The notes under the pieces: generated by a model
What the model was told of the DNA's origin: nothing
What the model saw: the letters and a program-made list of their open reading frames with translations, nothing else
Databases searched by the model: none
Assembly: GCA_946480065.1 (NCBI GenBank)
Contig: CAMLJA010000015.1
Coordinates: forward strand, 1 to 15,993
From: an uncultured Thermomonas sp.
Lineage (GTDB): Bacteria > Pseudomonadota > Gammaproteobacteria > Xanthomonadales > Xanthomonadaceae
Length of the DNA: 15,993 nucleotides
Direction of reading: 5' to 3'
Made by a program: the position numbers and the translations under genes
Part shown: piece by piece, positions 8,549 to 15,521 of the stretch
Layout of the letters: every line of letters begins with the position of its first letter
Numbering within the stretch: the stretch's first letter is position 1

Positions 8549-9642
8549 CCGCGGGCGTGGAAGTAGACCTGCTCGGCGGCCCAGCGCAGCGGCGGCGAGT
8601 GCAGCAGCAGGTCGAACGGCCAGTCGAACTGCAGGCGGTCGTAGGCCCAGCGCAGCGCGCGCTTGGCGCGGAACCGGGGAGCGGCGTCGATCGCGGCCTG
8701 CGCCGCGGGCGGGCCGTCGTCGCGCAGCTCCGCGGCGATCGCGCGGCCGACCGCCCAGCCGTGCGCCCAGGCCGCGTGGATCCCGCCGGCGGTGACCGGG
8801 GAGACGATGCCGGCGGCGTCGCCGGTCAGGATCGCGCGCCCGCGCGCCAGCCCGTGCACCGGGCCGCTGCAGGGGATCAGGCCGGCGCGGGTGTGGCCGG
8901 GACGCAGGCACCGCGGCAGCCCGCCGGCCACGCCCACCCGCAGCAGGAAGCCGTCGATGTCGGGCACCCGCGCGTGCGCGGGATCGTGGCGCAGCGCCAG
9001 CCCGGCCTGCACGCCGCCGGGGTTCTGCGCCAGCCAGCCGATGTAGCCGGGCGCGTAGCGCTTGCTGATGAAGCAGTGCAGGGCGTCGGGATCGGCCAGC
9101 CGCGCGCCGGGGAATTCGTACTCGATGCCGTACAGGAACTGGCGCACCTCGCCCAGCCCGCAGCGGCGCGCCACCCGCGAGCGGGCGCCGTCGGCGCCGA
9201 CCAGGAACCGCGCGTGCCCCACGCCATCGACGTTCCACCCGTCGCCGGCCGGCGCGGCATCGGTGAAGGCCTGTCCCAGCCGCAGGTCCACCCCGTGCGC
9301 GCGCAGCTGGCCGGCCAGCCAGCGCATCACCGCCGGGGTGTCGGTGGCGAGGAAGTAGTAGCCGGGGGCCGCCAGCGCAACCTGCCGGAGGCTGGGCGCG
9401 TACAGGCGAACCGCCTCGATCCGCCGGGTCATGGAGGCGGGCAGCCGGTGCAGGAGCGTCTGCTCGGCCGCTTCCTTGACGATGATGCCGGTGGTGCGCA
9501 GCTTCTCGCCGGGGTCGCGCTTGCGCTCCAGCACGCAGACCCGCAACCCGCGCTGCGCGGCGGCGATGGCGCAGGCGGCACCGGCGAAGCTGGCGCCGAC
9601 CACCACCAGGTCGGCGTCGGGGCGGGAAGCGGGCTGGGGCAT
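8542..9642 (-). CDS. FAD-dependent oxidoreductase, geranylgeranyl-reductase family
   Basis: A 366-residue flavoprotein of the geranylgeranyl reductase/PHBH-like group, which uses FAD to reduce prenyl chains or hydroxylate aromatic substrates. The FAD-binding start is VVVGASFAGAACA (13-25, GxxxxG form), with E39 after the second strand as ribose ligand. RTTGII (49-54) is typical of the group, and the second FAD motif GDAAGIVSPVTAGGIHAA (274-291) matches geranylgeranyl reductases closely. The C-terminus (about 340-366) is amphipathic and may touch the membrane. The ATG at 9642 is picked because the Rossmann strand begins about 10 residues later; the upstream frame is arginine-rich and not family-like. 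No quinone or carotenoid genes are nearby to name a substrate. It is divergent from cytochrome b561, a possible but unproven redox partner. Confidence 0.88.
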   Translation of the reverse strand: MPQPASRPDADLVVVGASFAGAACAIAAAQRGLRVCVLERKRDPGEKLRTTGIIVKEAAEQTLLHRLPASMTRRIEAVRLYAPSLRQVALAAPGYYFLATDTPAVMRWLAGQLRAHGVDLRLGQAFTDAAPAGDGWNVDGVGHARFLVGADGARSRVARRCGLGEVRQFLYGIEYEFPGARLADPDALHCFISKRYAPGYIGWLAQNPGGVQAGLALRHDPAHARVPDIDGFLLRVGVAGGLPRCLRPGHTRAGLIPCSGPVHGLARGRAILTGDAAGIVSPVTAGGIHAAWAHGWAVGRAIAAELRDDGPPAAQAAIDAAPRFRAKRALRWAYDRLQFDWPFDLLLHSPPLRWAAEQVYFHARGG

Positions 9643-9776
9643 GCCATCCGGTGGGGCAGGTCGGGGGAGTCCAGCGTGCGCCGTCGGCGCGAATCGCCTG
9701 CGGCGGCGCGGTGAAGCCGGCATGAAGCGGCGCCGCGGCGTTTGCGCCGGATCAAGACGGCCGGCGCGGGCCGGCG

Positions 9777-9782
9777 CATAGT
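9777..9782 (+). promoter_or_regulatory. Putative -10 element for the cytochrome b561 gene
   Basis: CATAGT lies 28 bases before the ATG at 9811 and matches four of six -10 positions. AAGACG, 17 bases further upstream (9754-9759), is a poor -35 match. Confidence 0.3.
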
Positions 9783-9810
9783 ACGCGCCAGTCCCGTCCC
9801 GGAGGCCGCC

Positions 9811-10350
9811 ATGGCCGCGATCGACCCGCCGCGTTACGCCCCCTCCCTGCGCCGCCTGCACTGGCTGATGGCGGTGCTGGTGCTGGCCGCCTACCTGCTG
9901 ATCGAGCAGCGCGGCCTGTTCCCGCGCGGCAGCGGCGAGCGCAGCGCGATGATGCAGGGGCATTTCTGGGCCGGCATCACGGTGTTCGTGCTGGCGTGGT
10001 GGCGGCTGGCCGCGCGCCGCCGCTTCGGCGCGCCCCCCATCACGCCCGCCTTGGATCGCTACAGCGGCCTGGGGTCGAAGCTGCTGCACGTGGCGCTGTA
10101 CGCCTTCTTCATCGTCATGCCGCTGCTGGGCCTGGCCACCGCCTGGAGCGATGGCAAGGCGGTCATGCTGCCGTTCACCGGGATCGCGCTGCCGGCGCTG
10201 CTGCCGGAGAACCGGCCGCTGGCGCACACCCTGGAGGACCTGCACGGCAGCATCGGCGAGGCGTTCTACTGGGTGATCGGCCTGCACGTGCTGGCCGCGC
10301 TGTACCACCACTGGATCCGCCGCGACGACACCCTGCGCCGGATGCTCTGA
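9811..10350 (+). CDS. Cytochrome b561 family membrane protein
   Basis: A 179-residue di-heme b-type cytochrome of the bacterial b561 (CybB/YodB) family, an inner-membrane electron carrier that in E. coli oxidises superoxide and passes electrons to quinone. Four helices are predicted at about 15-33, 50-68, 90-111 and 150-168. Histidines H17, H51, H145 and H159 sit where the four heme ligands are expected; the 14-residue gap between the last two, within EDLHGS..GLHV, matches CybB. H93, H166 and H167 are extra. GGAGG lies 6 bases before the ATG, the clearest ribosome-binding site in this part of the window. A 7-bp hairpin fills the gap after the stop. It may serve a periplasmic redox role; its partner is not evident from the neighbours. 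Confidence 0.92.
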   Translation: MAAIDPPRYAPSLRRLHWLMAVLVLAAYLLIEQRGLFPRGSGERSAMMQGHFWAGITVFVLAWWRLAARRRFGAPPITPALDRYSGLGSKLLHVALYAFFIVMPLLGLATAWSDGKAVMLPFTGIALPALLPENRPLAHTLEDLHGSIGEAFYWVIGLHVLAALYHHWIRRDDTLRRML

Positions 10351-10352
10351 CC

Positions 10353-10371
10353 CGCGGCGCTTCCCGCCGCG
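10353..10371. terminator. Hairpin filling the gap between convergent genes
   Basis: CGCGGCG (10353-10359) pairs perfectly with CGCCGCG (10365-10371) around a CTTCC loop. It occupies almost exactly the 21 bases between the cytochrome b561 stop and the stop of the opposite-strand secreted-protein gene. There is no T-run, so termination strength is uncertain, but the symmetry could serve both directions. Confidence 0.45.
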
Positions 10372-11223
10372 TCAGCCGCCGGACGGGGCGGGCGCGGCAG
10401 GCGCGGCCGGCGCGGGCAGCGGGAACTCGACCGTGGCCGGCACGCTGAGCAGGATCTTCGAACGGTAGTTGCCGTTGAAGATGTCCTCCTCCTTGACCAC
10501 CACCCGCCGCGCCTTGTCGATCCAGAAGCGCTGCACGTTGCCGCTGCCCGGGCTGCCGCTGTCGGTTTCCACCAGCCAGCAGTCGTAGGCGGCGCCGTCG
10601 CCTCCGCGCAGGGTGCGTTGGCCGACCACGGTGTAGTCCACGTCCAGCGGCGCCGGCATGCCCACGTCGAACAGGTGCAGGCGCAGGGTGCCGCCGCGCT
10701 CGTACGGCAGCAGCGGCAGCAGCGCCAGGTCGGAGTGCCAGTTGAACCACCAGCCGTCCTTCATCCCCGGGAAGCCGGCCTCGGCGCGGGTGCGCGCCTG
10801 CGCCGGGATCTCGCCGGTGGTATCCACCCGCCCGGTCCCGGCGCGCGGGTCCACGGTGGTGGTCATGCTGCCGGTCGGGCGGTGCCACGCGGTGGTCTGC
10901 GCCAGCGTGGCGAGGTCGTCCGCAGCGTGCACGGTGCGCGCGGTGTGCACGATGCCGCTGCCGTCCTCCCAGGACTGCTCGATCACCCACGCGTCCTCGC
11001 CGTCCACGGTCTCGCGGCGCAGGGTGGAGGTGGCCAGCATCGGCCGCTGGAAGCCGGTGCCGGGCGCGCCGTGCATGTAGACCAGGTAGGTGGCGGTGCC
11101 GGGGCGCAGGCGGTCGAGGTGCAGGTCGGACGGGCCCACCGGCACCGGGTCGGCGGCCTGCGCGACACCCGCCAGCAGGGCCAGCGACAGCAGCAGGGTG
11201 GAGGCGGGGCGGCGCTGGCGCAT
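10372..11223 (-). CDS. Secreted protein of unknown function (DUF3108-like shape)
   Basis: A 283-residue exported protein. MRQRRP, a hydrophobic stretch at about 9-20 and an AQA cleavage site ending at residue 23 form a standard signal peptide with no lipobox. The mature part is rich in beta-strand patterns: repeated threonine/valine strands around SMTTTVDPRAGTGRVDTTG, GTLRLHLFDVG, and a GNVQRFWIDKARRVVVKEED..GNYRSKILL stretch near the end. This is reminiscent of DUF3108/LolA-like beta-sheet proteins that carry lipid or interact with the envelope, but I cannot assign it firmly. The C-terminus is a short proline/alanine tail. AAGGA lies 7 bases before the ATG at 11223. It sits 115 bases downstream of the methyltransferase gene on the same strand, so co-transcription is possible but not clear. 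Confidence 0.78.
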   Translation of the reverse strand: MRQRRPASTLLLSLALLAGVAQAADPVPVGPSDLHLDRLRPGTATYLVYMHGAPGTGFQRPMLATSTLRRETVDGEDAWVIEQSWEDGSGIVHTARTVHAADDLATLAQTTAWHRPTGSMTTTVDPRAGTGRVDTTGEIPAQARTRAEAGFPGMKDGWWFNWHSDLALLPLLPYERGGTLRLHLFDVGMPAPLDVDYTVVGQRTLRGGDGAAYDCWLVETDSGSPGSGNVQRFWIDKARRVVVKEEDIFNGNYRSKILLSVPATVEFPLPAPAAPAAPAPSGG

Positions 11224-11338
11224 GCGGGATCCTTTGGCTTGGGTGGTCGGGCGATGGGCGGCGAGTCTGTACGCCAGCGCGGGTGCGGCGATGTGCCATC
11301 GGTCCCGACCCTGCCGTCGGTCATGCCCCGCGCCGGCG

Positions 11339-12184
11339 TCAGCGGCGGATCGCCAGCACGCCGTCCAGCGCGGGCTCGGCGCGGAAGCCGGCCTCGCCGA
11401 GCCGGCGCGCCACCTCGCGCGGGACGTCGCGGCCGGAGGTGAGCTTGTTCGGGCTGCCGGTGTAGTGGAACAGCCGGGCGCCGCGCCGCAGCACCCGCGC
11501 CAGCTGCCGGTAGAAGGCGAGCGAATAGAGTTCGCCGGCGATGCCGAAGCGCGGCGGGTCGTGCAGGGCGGCGTCGAAGGCGGCGTCGGGCAGCGCCTCG
11601 ATCGCGCGCGACACGTCCGCCTGCGCCAGCCTCAGGCGCGGGTCGCCGCCCGCCTCGTCGCCCGCGACCGGCGACCACGGGTTGATCTCGCGCAGCCACA
11701 GCACGTCGGGATTCTTCTCGAACGACTGCAGCGCGCCCACGCCCGCGTCCAGGCAGCAGGCCGCGAAGTAGCCCAGCCCGCCGCAGGCATCCAGCACCGC
11801 CTTGCCGCGCGGCTGCACCAGCGCCACCTTGCGGCGGGCGTCGTCCAGCGGCGACTCGCGCGCGGTGGGCAGCATCTTGATGCCGTCGATCTCGAACGTC
11901 GGCACGCCCCACGGCGTGGGCACCAGCTTGATCAGCGAGCCGGCGTAGCGCGACACCGCCGCGAAACCGTCGCCGTCCCACCAGTACACGGTGCGCTCCT
12001 TCAGCGCGCCCGGATACGGATAGCGCAGGCCCAGCCAGCGCCAGCCGTCGGGCTCGAGCGCGGCCTCGGTCTGGCCGAGCCCCAGGTCCAGCGACCCGCG
12101 CCAGGTGGCCACGCCGGCCGCGCGTGCCGCGAGGAGCGCATCGCCCTCGGCGCGGGTGAGCAGGGGGCCTCGGTAGCGGGACAC
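11339..12184 (-). CDS. Class I SAM-dependent methyltransferase, COG2521-like (archaeal-type)
   Basis: A 281-residue protein whose C-terminal half is a Rossmann methyltransferase: motif I LDACGGLGYFA (131-141), acidic E156 in FEKNPDVLWLREINPWSP (155-172), D190 after the third strand, motif IV HDPPRFG (208-214), then AGELYSLAFYRQLARVLRRG and LFHYTG. The NPWS element, the DPPRF motif and the LFHY strand are the pattern I remember for COG2521, a group first described as predicted archaeal methyltransferases. Residues 1-115 form an N-terminal domain of unknown role. DPP motifs often go with methylation of planar nitrogens, so RNA or protein is a guess for substrate. The start is GTG at 12184, with AAGGA 8 bases before it; a longer frame upstream lacks a binding site. 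It is divergent from the M14 peptidase. Confidence 0.83.
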   Translation of the reverse strand: MSRYRGPLLTRAEGDALLAARAAGVATWRGSLDLGLGQTEAALEPDGWRWLGLRYPYPGALKERTVYWWDGDGFAAVSRYAGSLIKLVPTPWGVPTFEIDGIKMLPTARESPLDDARRKVALVQPRGKAVLDACGGLGYFAACCLDAGVGALQSFEKNPDVLWLREINPWSPVAGDEAGGDPRLRLAQADVSRAIEALPDAAFDAALHDPPRFGIAGELYSLAFYRQLARVLRRGARLFHYTGSPNKLTSGRDVPREVARRLGEAGFRAEPALDGVLAIRR

Positions 12185-12213
12185 GGCGGCATTCCTTGGC
12201 GCGGGGAAGGCGC

Positions 12214-12242
12214 ATTGTCGGCGCGGCCGGCGGCGTTGTCGC
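12214..12242 (-). promoter_or_regulatory. Putative promoter of the methyltransferase gene
   Basis: On the minus strand, GCGACA (12242-12237) and GACAAT (12219-12214) are 17 bases apart, each matching four of six consensus positions. The -10 ends 29 bases before the GTG start. Confidence 0.4.
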
Positions 12243-12264
12243 GTCCGGGCCGCGGCCGGTTGCC

Positions 12265-12270
12265 TAGAAT
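12265..12270 (+). promoter_or_regulatory. Putative -10 element for the M14 peptidase gene
   Basis: TAGAAT followed by GGGCGC matches five of six -10 positions and ends 27 bases before the ATG at 12298. No -35 lies at the usual spacing; TTGTCG at 12236-12241 is too far (23 bases). Confidence 0.45.
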
Positions 12271-12297
12271 GGGCGCAACCCACGCAAGGAGTCCGCC

Positions 12298-13218
12298 ATG
12301 TCCACGTCCGCTGCCGTCATCGGAACCCCGGGACAGCCCTGGGGCGAGGCCGAAAAGGCGCAGTGGCGCGCGCGGCAGTCGAAGCGCCGCAGCTACGCCG
12401 ACGAGGTGCTGGCGCGGATCGACGCCCTGCGCGCGGCGTTCGACGTCGTGCAGTACGGCGAACTGGACTGGGGCGGGGACGGTCGCTACCCGCTGCTGGC
12501 GCTGCGCAGCCGGGGCTGGGACCAGGCATTGCCGGTGGCGCTGGTCACGGGCGGGGTGCACGGCTACGAGACCAGCGGCGTGCACGGCGCGCTGCAGTTC
12601 GCCGCCCGGCATGCGGGCGACTACGCCGGGCGGATGAACCTGCTGGTCGCGCCCTGCGTCAGCCCGTGGGCCTACGAGCGCATCCACCGCTGGAACCCGC
12701 GGGCGCTGGACCCCAACCGCAACTTCGTGGCCGACAGCCCCTGCGCCGAGTCCGCCGCGCTGTGGGCGCTGGTGCGGCCGCTGGCGGATCGCATCCGGGT
12801 CCACATCGACCTGCACGAGACCACCGACAGCGATGAAACCGAGTTCCGGCCGTCGCTGGCTGCACGCGACGGCAAGCCGTTCGAGCCGGGCACGATCCCC
12901 GACGGCTTCTACCTGTGCGCCGACAGCGCGCGTCCGGCGCCGGCGTTCCAGCAGGCGATCAACGCGGCGGTGGCGGAGGTGACGCACATCGCGCCCGCCG
13001 ACCCGGACGGCACCATCATCGGCTCCCCGGTCGTGGCGCCGGGCGTGATCGAGTACGACTACCGGGCGCTGGGCCTGTGCGCCGGCATCACCGACGCGCC
13101 CTGGGTCACCACCACCGAGGTCTATCCCGACAGTCCGCGCGCGACGCCGCAGCAGTGCAACGACGCCCAGGCCGCCGCGGTGCGCGCGGCGCTGGACTTC
13201 GCGCTGGCGCATCCCTGA
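12298..13218 (+). CDS. M14-family zinc carboxypeptidase-like hydrolase
   Basis: A 306-residue metallohydrolase of the M14 carboxypeptidase fold, which uses one zinc to cut a C-terminal residue or a related amide bond. The zinc ligands are visible: GGVHGYE (85-91) gives H88 and E91, and DLHET (171-175) gives H173. DPNRNF (138-143) supplies the arginine/asparagine that usually hold the substrate carboxylate, and TTTEVYPD (271-278) holds the likely general base E274. No signal peptide is present, so it should act in the cytoplasm; this favours small-molecule or peptide clean-up over digestion of external protein, and resemblance to succinylglutamate desuccinylase/aspartoacylase relatives is possible. 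AAGGAG lies 6 bases before the ATG. It is divergent from the methyltransferase and convergent with the ABC permease (12-base gap). Confidence 0.88.
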   Translation: MSTSAAVIGTPGQPWGEAEKAQWRARQSKRRSYADEVLARIDALRAAFDVVQYGELDWGGDGRYPLLALRSRGWDQALPVALVTGGVHGYETSGVHGALQFAARHAGDYAGRMNLLVAPCVSPWAYERIHRWNPRALDPNRNFVADSPCAESAALWALVRPLADRIRVHIDLHETTDSDETEFRPSLAARDGKPFEPGTIPDGFYLCADSARPAPAFQQAINAAVAEVTHIAPADPDGTIIGSPVVAPGVIEYDYRALGLCAGITDAPWVTTTEVYPDSPRATPQQCNDAQAAAVRAALDFALAHP

Positions 13219-13230
13219 CGGCGGGACGGC

Positions 13231-13995
13231 TCAGCGCGGCGCCTCCTGCCGGTCCATCCGCCACAGCATCAGCGCGAAGCAGGCCAATCCCCCGACGCAG
13301 CCCAGCGCCAGCGCCAGGTCGGCCCGGGCGGGGTCGCTGGCCAGCTGGTTGACCGGCATCTGCCACGGCATCACCACGCCGGCCTTGGCGGAGGTGGCGA
13401 CCACCGAGAAGAACGTGCCGGCGATGCCCAGCGCCAGCGCCGGCACGAAGCTGGCATGGCGCAGCGCCAGCCACAGCTGCACCGCGACCAGCAGCCAGGC
13501 GGCGAGGAAGATGCGCCCGAGCAGCAGCAGGAACGCAGGGATGTCCGGCGTGCCGGTGGCCGCCACCGCCGGCTTCACCGCGCCTGCCAGCAGGACCGCC
13601 AGCGGCGCCAGCAGGGCCAGCAGCAGGCTCATGCCCGCCACCACGCCCAGCGCGCAGGCGGCCTTGGCGGCGTACAGGTGCCAGCGCGGCCGCGGCAGCC
13701 CGCGCAGGTGGTCCCAGGCGCGCGGCCCGTGTTCGGCCTGTGCCAGCAGGGCGGTCAGCGCCGTGGCGCACATCGGCAGCATGAAGAAGGCCCAGATCGC
13801 CGCCGACGATTGCAATGGCATCTGCCAGGGCATCGGCTTGTCCAGGCGGAGGGCGTTGAAGAACACGAACACGGCGATCAGCAGCGGCGCGACGGCGGCC
13901 AGCAGCAGGGCCAGCGAGCGGCGCAGCTTGTAGACCTCCACCGCGAGCGCGGTGGCGAAGCGGGGCGGGGCGAAGGCTACGGTTGGGGTGGACAT
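13231..13995 (-). CDS. ABC-2 type permease, lantibiotic-immunity/BcrB-like
   Basis: A 254-residue inner-membrane permease forming the membrane half of an ABC exporter with the ATPase encoded 13 bases upstream. Six helices are predicted at about 28-46, 64-86, 112-138, 152-175, 180-205 and 226-246. The N-terminus (ATALAVEVYKLRRSLALLLA) and the EHGPRAWDHLRGLPRPRW cytoplasmic loop (88-105) are typical of the SpaE/MutG/BcrB group of permeases that protect against peptide antibiotics or move lipids. The hexapeptide MPWQMP occurs twice, at 55-60 and 209-214, each in an extracytoplasmic loop after a helix, giving the protein a two-fold look. GAGGAG lies 5 bases before the ATG. No bacteriocin biosynthesis gene is nearby, so the substrate is open: defence, stress response and lipid export are all possible. 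Confidence 0.87.
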   Translation of the reverse strand: MSTPTVAFAPPRFATALAVEVYKLRRSLALLLAAVAPLLIAVFVFFNALRLDKPMPWQMPLQSSAAIWAFFMLPMCATALTALLAQAEHGPRAWDHLRGLPRPRWHLYAAKAACALGVVAGMSLLLALLAPLAVLLAGAVKPAVAATGTPDIPAFLLLLGRIFLAAWLLVAVQLWLALRHASFVPALALGIAGTFFSVVATSAKAGVVMPWQMPVNQLASDPARADLALALGCVGGLACFALMLWRMDRQEAPR

Positions 13996-14008
13996 GTCGG
14001 GCTCCTCG

Positions 14009-14938
14009 TCAGGCGGCGGCCGCGGGCTGCGCGGCCTGCCGGTACAGGGTTTCCAGGCTGCGGCGGCGCGGCGCCAAGGCGTGCACGCGCACGCCGGCCG
14101 CGCACAGCGCGTGGTTCAGGGCCGCGGCGGCGGCGTGCGGGGCGTCGCCCGCGGCCAGGCGCACCACCACGGCATCGGCGTCGGCATCGCGTTCGGCCGT
14201 GAAGCCGTGGCCGCGCGCCACGGCCAGCGCCCGCTCGGGCGCATCGCTGCCGATTTCCACCTCGGCGGCCAGGCCGGCCTGCAGCGCGGTCAGCGCGCCT
14301 TCCAGCACCAGCCGGCCGTGGCTGACGATGCCGACATGGGTCGCGACCTGTTCGATCTCCCCCAGCAGGTGGCTGGACACCAGCACGGTGGCGCCGGCGC
14401 GGTCGGGCAGTTCGCGCAGGAAGCGGCGCATGTCGGCGATGCCCTCGGGGTCCAGGCCGTTGGTGGGCTCGTCCAGCACCAGCACCGGCGGGGCGCCCAG
14501 CATCGCGCGCGCCAGCCCCAGCCGCTGGCGCATGCCCAGCGAATAGTCGGACACCCGGCGACGCCCGTGCGTGGCCATGTCGGTGGCGGCCAGCACGCGG
14601 TCGATCTCGGCGGCGGGCAGGCCCAGCAGGCGCCGGCACAGGGCCAGGTTCTCGCGGCCGGTCAGGTGCGGATAGAAGCCCTGCGCCTCCAGCAGCGCGC
14701 CGACCTGGCGCGCCGCCGCCAAGCGGTTGCGGGCCACGTCCAGGCCGTGGATCCGGGCGCTGCCGGCGTCGGGCAGCAGCAGGCCCAGCAGCAGTTTGAT
14801 GGTGGTGGTCTTGCCGGCGCCGTTGCGGCCGAGAAAGCCGTAGACGCTGCGCGCGGGGACGGTCATGTCGATGCGGTCGACCGCGGTGCGGTCGCCGAAG
14901 CGGCGGGTGAGGCCGCGGGTTTCGATGGCGGCGGACAT
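14009..14938 (-). CDS. ABC transporter ATP-binding protein, BcrA-like
   Basis: A 309-residue ATPase that would power the permease encoded directly downstream. Walker A GRNGAGKT (37-44), signature SLGMRQRL (133-140), Walker B VLVLDEPTNGLDP (152-164) and switch histidine H190 are all intact. The ALLEAQGFYPHLTGRENL stretch (81-98) matches the BcrA/lantibiotic-immunity subgroup, where the usual Q-loop is modified. Residues 220-309 form a C-terminal extension found in this subgroup and of unclear use. AGGAG lies 9 bases before the ATG at 14938. The 13-base gap to the permease gene and same strand show an operon. The promoter must lie in the AT-rich divergent region at 14939-15038, which holds an inverted repeat likely bound by the regulator encoded on the other side. 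Confidence 0.93.
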   Translation of the reverse strand: MSAAIETRGLTRRFGDRTAVDRIDMTVPARSVYGFLGRNGAGKTTTIKLLLGLLLPDAGSARIHGLDVARNRLAAARQVGALLEAQGFYPHLTGRENLALCRRLLGLPAAEIDRVLAATDMATHGRRRVSDYSLGMRQRLGLARAMLGAPPVLVLDEPTNGLDPEGIADMRRFLRELPDRAGATVLVSSHLLGEIEQVATHVGIVSHGRLVLEGALTALQAGLAAEVEIGSDAPERALAVARGHGFTAERDADADAVVVRLAAGDAPHAAAAALNHALCAAGVRVHALAPRRRSLETLYRQAAQPAAAA

Positions 14939-14953
14939 GGGCGGGGCTCCTGC

Positions 14954-15016
14954 GGAAATTTAATTCGCGCATAAAGTTTGCGCGGAAGCCGGAATTTAAG
15001 TCAAGATTAAATTTCC
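14954..15016. promoter_or_regulatory. Divergent AT-rich control region with inverted repeat
   Basis: GGAAATTTAAT (14954-14964) and ATTAAATTTCC (15006-15016) form a perfect 11-bp inverted repeat 41 bases apart. A third related copy, GGAATTTAA, lies at 14991-14999, and CGCGCA-N7-TGCGCG (14966-14971, 14979-14984) is nested between. Each outer arm contains TTAAAT reading outward, a four-of-six -10 match, 19 and 26 bases before the two divergent start codons. This reads as overlapping promoter and operator sites for the ABC operon and the DUF2975-regulator pair. No strong -35 is seen at the right spacing. Confidence 0.6.
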
Positions 15017-15038
15017 AAGCCTCGCCGGAACTCAGCCC

Positions 15039-15521
15039 ATGCCGCTCCCGGACCGCTTCCGCCGCCACTGTCGCTGGCTGCGCGCCGCCACCCTGCTGGT
15101 CCTTGCCGGACTGGCGCTGCTGCTGGGCGTCGGCGCCAGCACCATCCCCTGGTCGCCCACTGCCGGCGCACCGGAGGACCAGGCGTTGCTGCTGCTGGTC
15201 CGACTGCTGCCGGGGCTGGGCTACCTTTGGGCGCTGTGGGCGGTGCAGCGGGCGCTGGGCGAACTGGCCGCCGGCCGGTTGTTCCACGCCGCGGTGGCGC
15301 GCGGCATCCGCCACATCGGGATCGGCGTGCTGGCGGGTGCGCTGGCCAGCGTGTTCGCCATCACCAACCTGTCCCGCCTGATCGTGGGCGGGCAGGGCGG
15401 GCTGGCCTACTTCGACCTGTCCGGCATCGTGCTGGGCGTGGTCGGGGCCGCGCTGGTGCTGCTGGCGCGCGTGGTGGACAGCGCCCGCGCGCTGCAGGCC
15501 GAGCTGGACGAGATCCTCTGA
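15039..15521 (+). CDS. DUF2975 family membrane protein
   Basis: A 160-residue membrane protein with four predicted helices (about 16-32, 49-69, 91-109 and 124-143). The end of the protein, with FDLSGIVLGVVGAALVLLA followed by a charged helix ALQAELDEIL, is the pattern of DUF2975, which is commonly encoded with a small Cro/CI-type regulator, as here. Residues ELAAGRLFHAAVARGIRHIG (75-94) form the cytoplasmic loop typical of the family. The next gene starts on the last base of this stop codon (TGATG), so translation is coupled. The ATG at 15039 follows a weak GGAA site. It may sense membrane state or hold the regulator at the membrane; this is an inference from pairing, not shown by sequence. 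Confidence 0.85.
   Translation: MPLPDRFRRHCRWLRAATLLVLAGLALLLGVGASTIPWSPTAGAPEDQALLLLVRLLPGLGYLWALWAVQRALGELAAGRLFHAAVARGIRHIGIGVLAGALASVFAITNLSRLIVGGQGGLAYFDLSGIVLGVVGAALVLLARVVDSARALQAELDEIL

Noticed and set aside
8557..9714. 385-codon plus-strand frame opposite the reductase gene
   Set aside because: Low-complexity shadow; the opposite strand encodes clear FAD motifs.
13231..14938. A lantibiotic or bacteriocin gene cluster around the immunity-like ABC transporter
   Set aside because: No precursor peptide, modification enzyme or protease gene is present in this window.
14999..15004. TTGACT on the minus strand as -35 of the ABC operon
   Set aside because: Nearest -10-like sequence (TTTATG) is 23 bases away, too far for a standard promoter.
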